From positions 6,262,001 through 6,326,000 of the forward strand of contig NZ_CP021978.1 of NCBI RefSeq assembly GCF_004803895.1: a stretch of DNA of 64,000 bases, given 5' to 3'. This DNA is from Streptomyces hawaiiensis. GTDB lineage: Bacteria; Actinomycetota; Actinomycetes; Streptomycetales; Streptomycetaceae. Below, piece after piece: positions 60,591 through 64,000 of this stretch; positions within the stretch are counted from its first letter, which is position 1, and the number at the start of each line of letters is the position of its first letter. The notes beneath the pieces are model-generated. The model was not told where the DNA came from and did not search any database. It saw only the letters and a list, made by a program, of their open reading frames with translations. The translations under genes and the position numbers were made by a program.

Positions 60591-61925
60591 TCAGATGCGG
60601 GAGAACGCCTGCTCGATGATGTCCAGGCCCTCGTTCAGCAGGTCCTCGCCGATCACCAGCGGGGGCAGGAAACGGAGCACGTTGCCGTAGGTGCCACAGG
60701 TCAGGACCAGCAGGCCCTCGGCGTGGCAGGCCTTGGCGAGTGCGGCGGTCGCCTCCGGGTTCGGCTCCTTGGTGGCGCGGTCCTTGACCAGCTCGATGGC
60801 GATCATGGCGCCCCGGCCCCGGACATCCCCGATGAGGTCGAACTTCTCGGCCATGGCGGTGAGGCGGGCCTTCATGACGGCCTCGATGTTCTTCGCCCTG
60901 GCGTTGAGGTCGAGTTCCTTCATCGTCTCGATCGAGCCGAGCGCACCCGCGCAGGCGACCGGGTTGCCGCCGTAGGTGCCGCCCAGGCCGCCGGCGTGCG
61001 CGGCGTCCATGATCTCGGCGCGCCCGGTGACGGCCGCGAGCGGCAGACCGCCGGCGATGCCCTTCGCCGTCGTGATGAGGTCCGGGACGATGCCCTCGTC
61101 CTCGCACGCGAACCACTGGCCCGTACGGCAGAAGCCGGACTGGATCTCGTCGGCGACGAAGACGATGCCGTGGTCCTTCGCGAACCGGCTGATCGCCGGC
61201 AGGAAGCCCTTGGCCGGCTCGATGAAGCCGCCCTCGCCGAGCACCGGCTCGATGATGATCGCGGCGACGTTCTCCGCGCCGACCTGCTTGCTGATCTGGT
61301 CGATGGCCTGCGCGGCGGCCTCGGGGCCGGCGTTCTCAGGCCCGGTCGGCCAGCGGTAGCCGTACGCCACCGGCACCCGGTACACCTCGGGGGCGAACGG
61401 GCCGAAGCCGTGCTTGTACGGCATGTTCTTCGCGGTCAGCGCCATGGTGAGGTTGGTGCGGCCGTGGTAGCCGTGGTCGAACACCACGACGGCCTGCCGC
61501 TTGGTGTACGCCCGGGCGATCTTCACGGCGTTCTCGACGGCCTCGGCGCCGGAGTTGAACAGGGCGCTCTTCTTGGCGTGGTCACCGGGGGTCAGCTCGG
61601 CGAGCGCCTCGGCGACCTCGACGTACCCCTCGTAGGGCGTGACCATGAAGCAGGTGTGGGTGAAGTCGGCGAGCTGCGCCGACGCCCGCCGTACGACGGC
61701 CTCGGCGGAGGCGCCCACGGACGTCACGGCGATGCCCGACCCGAAGTCGATCAGCCGGTTGCCGTCGACGTCCTCGATGATCCCGCCGCCCGCCCGCGCC
61801 GTGAACACGGGCAGCACGGACCCCACGCCCTGCGCGACCGCGGCGGTACGCCGAGCCTGCAGCTCCTGCGACTTCGGACCGGGAATGGCGGTGACGACGC
61901 GGCGCTCCTGCGGAAGTGCGGTCAT
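60591..61925 (-). CDS. gabT: 4-aminobutyrate aminotransferase
   Basis: 444 residues from ATG 61925. A PLP class III enzyme: NSGAEAVENAVKIARAYTKR, FDHGYHGRTNLTMALTAKNM, VFVADEIQSGFCRTGQWFAC and Lys in DLITTAKGIAGGLPLAAVTG. It converts GABA and 2-oxoglutarate to succinic semialdehyde and glutamate. It would finish the putrescine route begun by genes at 38777-55859. The frame stays open far upstream, opposite the ATPase gene, but only the part from ATG 61925 is family-like. Confidence 0.94.
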   Translation of the reverse strand: MTALPQERRVVTAIPGPKSQELQARRTAAVAQGVGSVLPVFTARAGGGIIEDVDGNRLIDFGSGIAVTSVGASAEAVVRRASAQLADFTHTCFMVTPYEGYVEVAEALAELTPGDHAKKSALFNSGAEAVENAVKIARAYTKRQAVVVFDHGYHGRTNLTMALTAKNMPYKHGFGPFAPEVYRVPVAYGYRWPTGPENAGPEAAAQAIDQISKQVGAENVAAIIIEPVLGEGGFIEPAKGFLPAISRFAKDHGIVFVADEIQSGFCRTGQWFACEDEGIVPDLITTAKGIAGGLPLAAVTGRAEIMDAAHAGGLGGTYGGNPVACAGALGSIETMKELDLNARAKNIEAVMKARLTAMAEKFDLIGDVRGRGAMIAIELVKDRATKEPNPEATAALAKACHAEGLLVLTCGTYGNVLRFLPPLVIGEDLLNEGLDIIEQAFSRI

Positions 61926-62177
61926 GCGGGGCTCCTGGGGTGGTGCGGATGGTCTCTTACGGACGCTCGGCTTCTTTTCTCGCAGGCTAGGGCGGGAGAA
62001 GGGGGGTGGGCATGCTCCATGTGGGCGTTGTCGGCGGAGCGCGTTGTCCGGGGTGGACATGGCAGTCTCGTGGGCTGGTGCCCACGACCCGGCCGCGTAA
62101 GCGGTGAACTCCCCAGCGGAGGGCGTTAGATTGGCTCGCTGATGGTGGACGGAGCGGCTGGTCAGGGGGCAAGGGCG

Positions 62178-64000
62178 ATGGACAGCGACGGGACGCAGGA
62201 CGCGCGGGGTACGCATGCGAGTCCCGTGCCGCGCCCGGCGGCACCTCCTCAGGTGCCCGCGATGCCGCCCCGGCCACCCCGGGCCCCCGGGATGCCGCCG
62301 CTGCCGGACGGGTCGGCGTTCCTCACCTGGCTGCGCGCGCCACGCCCCGACGCCGCGCCGGGCGTGTGGCGGTTCGGGCACCGCCCGCGGCCCGCGGAAG
62401 AACCCGAGGAGATCCCCACCCGGCAGCTGCTGAGCGGGGCGCTGATCGCCTTCCTCGTGGGATGGCTGATCTGGTCGCTGCTGCAGAACGGGTACCTCGG
62501 CACCTGGTGGTGGGTGCCGTTCGACCTGATCGTTCCCGACGCCTGGCGGGGCGGAGACAGCGATCTCGGGGAGACCGGGACGTTCATCGTCTACCGGGGG
62601 TACGAGCTGCTCGTCGCCCTGGGGATCATGGTCGGGGCGGCCCGGCTGGGCCGCTGGGGCGAGGTGTGGCGCCGCTTCGTCACCCCCCGCTTCCGTCGGC
62701 CGGAGGCACTGGAAACCCGGACGACCCCCGAGGACGACCCGGCCCAGTGGAACGAACTGCGCGCCGCCGGTGCCGCCGACGCCGCCGAGCGCCTCGCCGC
62801 CGAGGCCCGTACCGGGCTGATGCGGGACGTCGACCATGCCCGGATCCTCCGTGCCTGGCAGGGCGTACGCACCGGACGGCACAGCCTCGCCACCTTCAGC
62901 GGCGCCGTGCTCAAGGACGGTGCCGCCGCGTGCCTGCACCCCTCCGGGGAGCGCGACCTGCCCGCCCGGCTCGCCCGGCACGACCTCGTCACCGGACAGG
63001 TGCGGCTGGGGACCACCGTGGACGACGCCCGCAACCCCTACGCCTACCGCGACACGGGGCTGGCCCTCGGGCCCGACCTGCTCGGCACCTCGCTCGTGGC
63101 CGTCGGCCCCGCCGGCTCCGGCAAGACCGGGACCGTCGTCCGTCCTCTCGCCGAGTCGCTCTGTCTGCACGCCCTCGCCGGGCGCGCCGCCGTGGTCGTC
63201 GTCGGGGCGGCCGGCGCGGGGCTCGGGCCGGCCGACGCGTATGACGTGGTCGTACGGATCGGGAACCAGGAGTCCGAGTACGACCTCGATCTGTACGGGG
63301 GCAGCGCCGACCCGGACGAGGCCGCTGCCGTGCTCGCCGAGGCGCTCGTCGGAGATCTCGCCGATCCGCATCCCGGCAGCGACAGCCGCCGGTCCACCAC
63401 CGTCCTCGCCCAGCTGCTCGGGCCGTTCCGGGCCGTGCACGGGCGTTTCCCCTCCGTACCGGAGCTGCGGCAGCTGCTGGACGGGTCGCCGGGTCCGTTC
63501 GCCGCGCTGCGGCAGGGCCTCCACGAGGCCGGGCAGGAGTCGCTGCTGCGCGAGCTCGACGCCCGGGAGCGGCAGATGGGGCAGCCCGGGGACGTCGCCG
63601 GGGCGCTGGGCGACCGCGTGGCGCTGCTCGACCGGCCCGCCTTCGCCGGGTTCTTCGACACCTCCGGTCAGTCCCGGCCCTTCACCCTCAAGGCCCTCGA
63701 CCATCCGGTGCGGGTGCGCATCGACCTGCCCCAGCGTGGGCACGCCGACGCCTCCAAGATGCTGGCCCGGCTCGTGCTCGCGCAGTTCACGGCGAGTGTC
63801 GCCGTACGCGAGGACCGGTCGCTGTTCGCGTGCCTGCTGCTGGACGACGCGACCGGGGTGGTGACGCCCGAGGCCGTGCGGGGCATCCAGCGGCTGCGGT
63901 CCGGCAACGCCGGAGTCGTGCTCACCCTGCGGACGCTGGACGACGTGGCCCGGCCGCTGCGGGGGCCGCTGCTCGGGGCCACCGGATGCCGGATGGCGCT
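62178..64000 (+). CDS. membrane-linked P-loop ATPase, 3' end beyond the window
   Basis: 607 residues are visible from ATG 62178 (GGGGGCAAGGGCG upstream). A Pro-rich N-terminus is followed by two membrane segments (LLSGALIAFLVGWLIWSLLQ and YELLVALGIMVGAARLG). The P-loop is AVGPAGSGKTGTVVRPLAES, as in TraG/VirD4- or FtsK-like ATPases; later VRIDLPQRGHADASKMLARL and LLLDDATGVVTPEAV supply a Walker-B-like Asp pair. Chromosomal relatives are common in Streptomyces. A role in DNA or protein transport is inferred. Confidence 0.8.
   Translation, partial: MDSDGTQDARGTHASPVPRPAAPPQVPAMPPRPPRAPGMPPLPDGSAFLTWLRAPRPDAAPGVWRFGHRPRPAEEPEEIPTRQLLSGALIAFLVGWLIWSLLQNGYLGTWWWVPFDLIVPDAWRGGDSDLGETGTFIVYRGYELLVALGIMVGAARLGRWGEVWRRFVTPRFRRPEALETRTTPEDDPAQWNELRAAGAADAAERLAAEARTGLMRDVDHARILRAWQGVRTGRHSLATFSGAVLKDGAAACLHPSGERDLPARLARHDLVTGQVRLGTTVDDARNPYAYRDTGLALGPDLLGTSLVAVGPAGSGKTGTVVRPLAESLCLHALAGRAAVVVVGAAGAGLGPADAYDVVVRIGNQESEYDLDLYGGSADPDEAAAVLAEALVGDLADPHPGSDSRRSTTVLAQLLGPFRAVHGRFPSVPELRQLLDGSPGPFAALRQGLHEAGQESLLRELDARERQMGQPGDVAGALGDRVALLDRPAFAGFFDTSGQSRPFTLKALDHPVRVRIDLPQRGHADASKMLARLVLAQFTASVAVREDRSLFACLLLDDATGVVTPEAVRGIQRLRSGNAGVVLTLRTLDDVARPLRGPLLGATGCRMA

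Noticed and set aside
61926..63743. Minus-strand open extension upstream of gabT
   Set aside because: Family similarity begins at MTALPQERRVV. The extension is Gly/Arg/Pro-rich and lies opposite a clear ATPase gene.

Overview
The window is high-GC, leaderless-lipobox, GTG-rich actinobacterial DNA and is almost certainly Streptomyces. The evidence is the order whiG, rpsB, tsf, pyrH, frr, cdsA, rlmN, the conserved sporulation sigma factor WhiG, an LAETG sortase substrate and a mycothiol-dependent enzyme. No tRNA, rRNA or CRISPR array was recognised.

Positions 1 to about 15,870 are an accessory island. It holds XRE-type regulators with a strong triple operator, a Cys-rich DNA-binding-like protein, a DUF6083-like protein, a HEPN-like protein, and decayed genes, including a shattered NACHT NTPase that carries a nested palindromic insert. 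It also holds a two-gene NB-ARC/TPR (NLR-type) module whose two proteins share the same glycine-rich repeat motif. The NLR gene is cut near its 3' end by an insertion sequence that carries a NUDIX gene between its terminal repeats. Two internally deleted relics of another IS, in the same orientation, flank this block. The island ends with a translationally coupled trio: tyrosine recombinase, HTH protein and zinc-ribbon recombinase-like protein. These lie against a comM (yifB) gene that has lost its 5' half.

Positions 15,876 to 28,877 are core chromosome: the comM remnant and dprA, whiG with a TetR gene, a secreted M23 peptidase, the rpsB-tsf-pyrH-frr-cdsA translation and lipid block with hairpins between genes, then small accessory enzymes and rlmN.

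Positions 28,900 to 38,570 hold a TPP-riboswitch-controlled thiamine-type ABC transporter operon, a mycothiol-dependent MDMPI protein, an LAETG-anchored surface protein with a clear promoter, a LOG-like protein, a VOC protein and an unusual ABC transporter pair.

Positions 38,777 to 61,925 are dominated by polyamine use: a diamine-type aminotransferase, an Lrp/AsnC regulator, two aminobutyraldehyde-type dehydrogenases, a PotDABC-like importer, an FAD amine oxidase and GabT. Together they could import putrescine or spermidine and convert it through 4-aminobutanal and GABA to succinic semialdehyde. Between them lie a membrane-anchored ECF sigma factor, a GDPD phosphodiesterase coupled to a probable aminodeoxyfutalosine deaminase, two DUF4190 proteins, a NADAR protein, a PAP2 phosphatase, a left-handed-helix acetyltransferase fused to a second domain, and a divergent HxlR/imine-reductase-like pair. 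The window ends inside a large membrane-linked P-loop ATPase gene.
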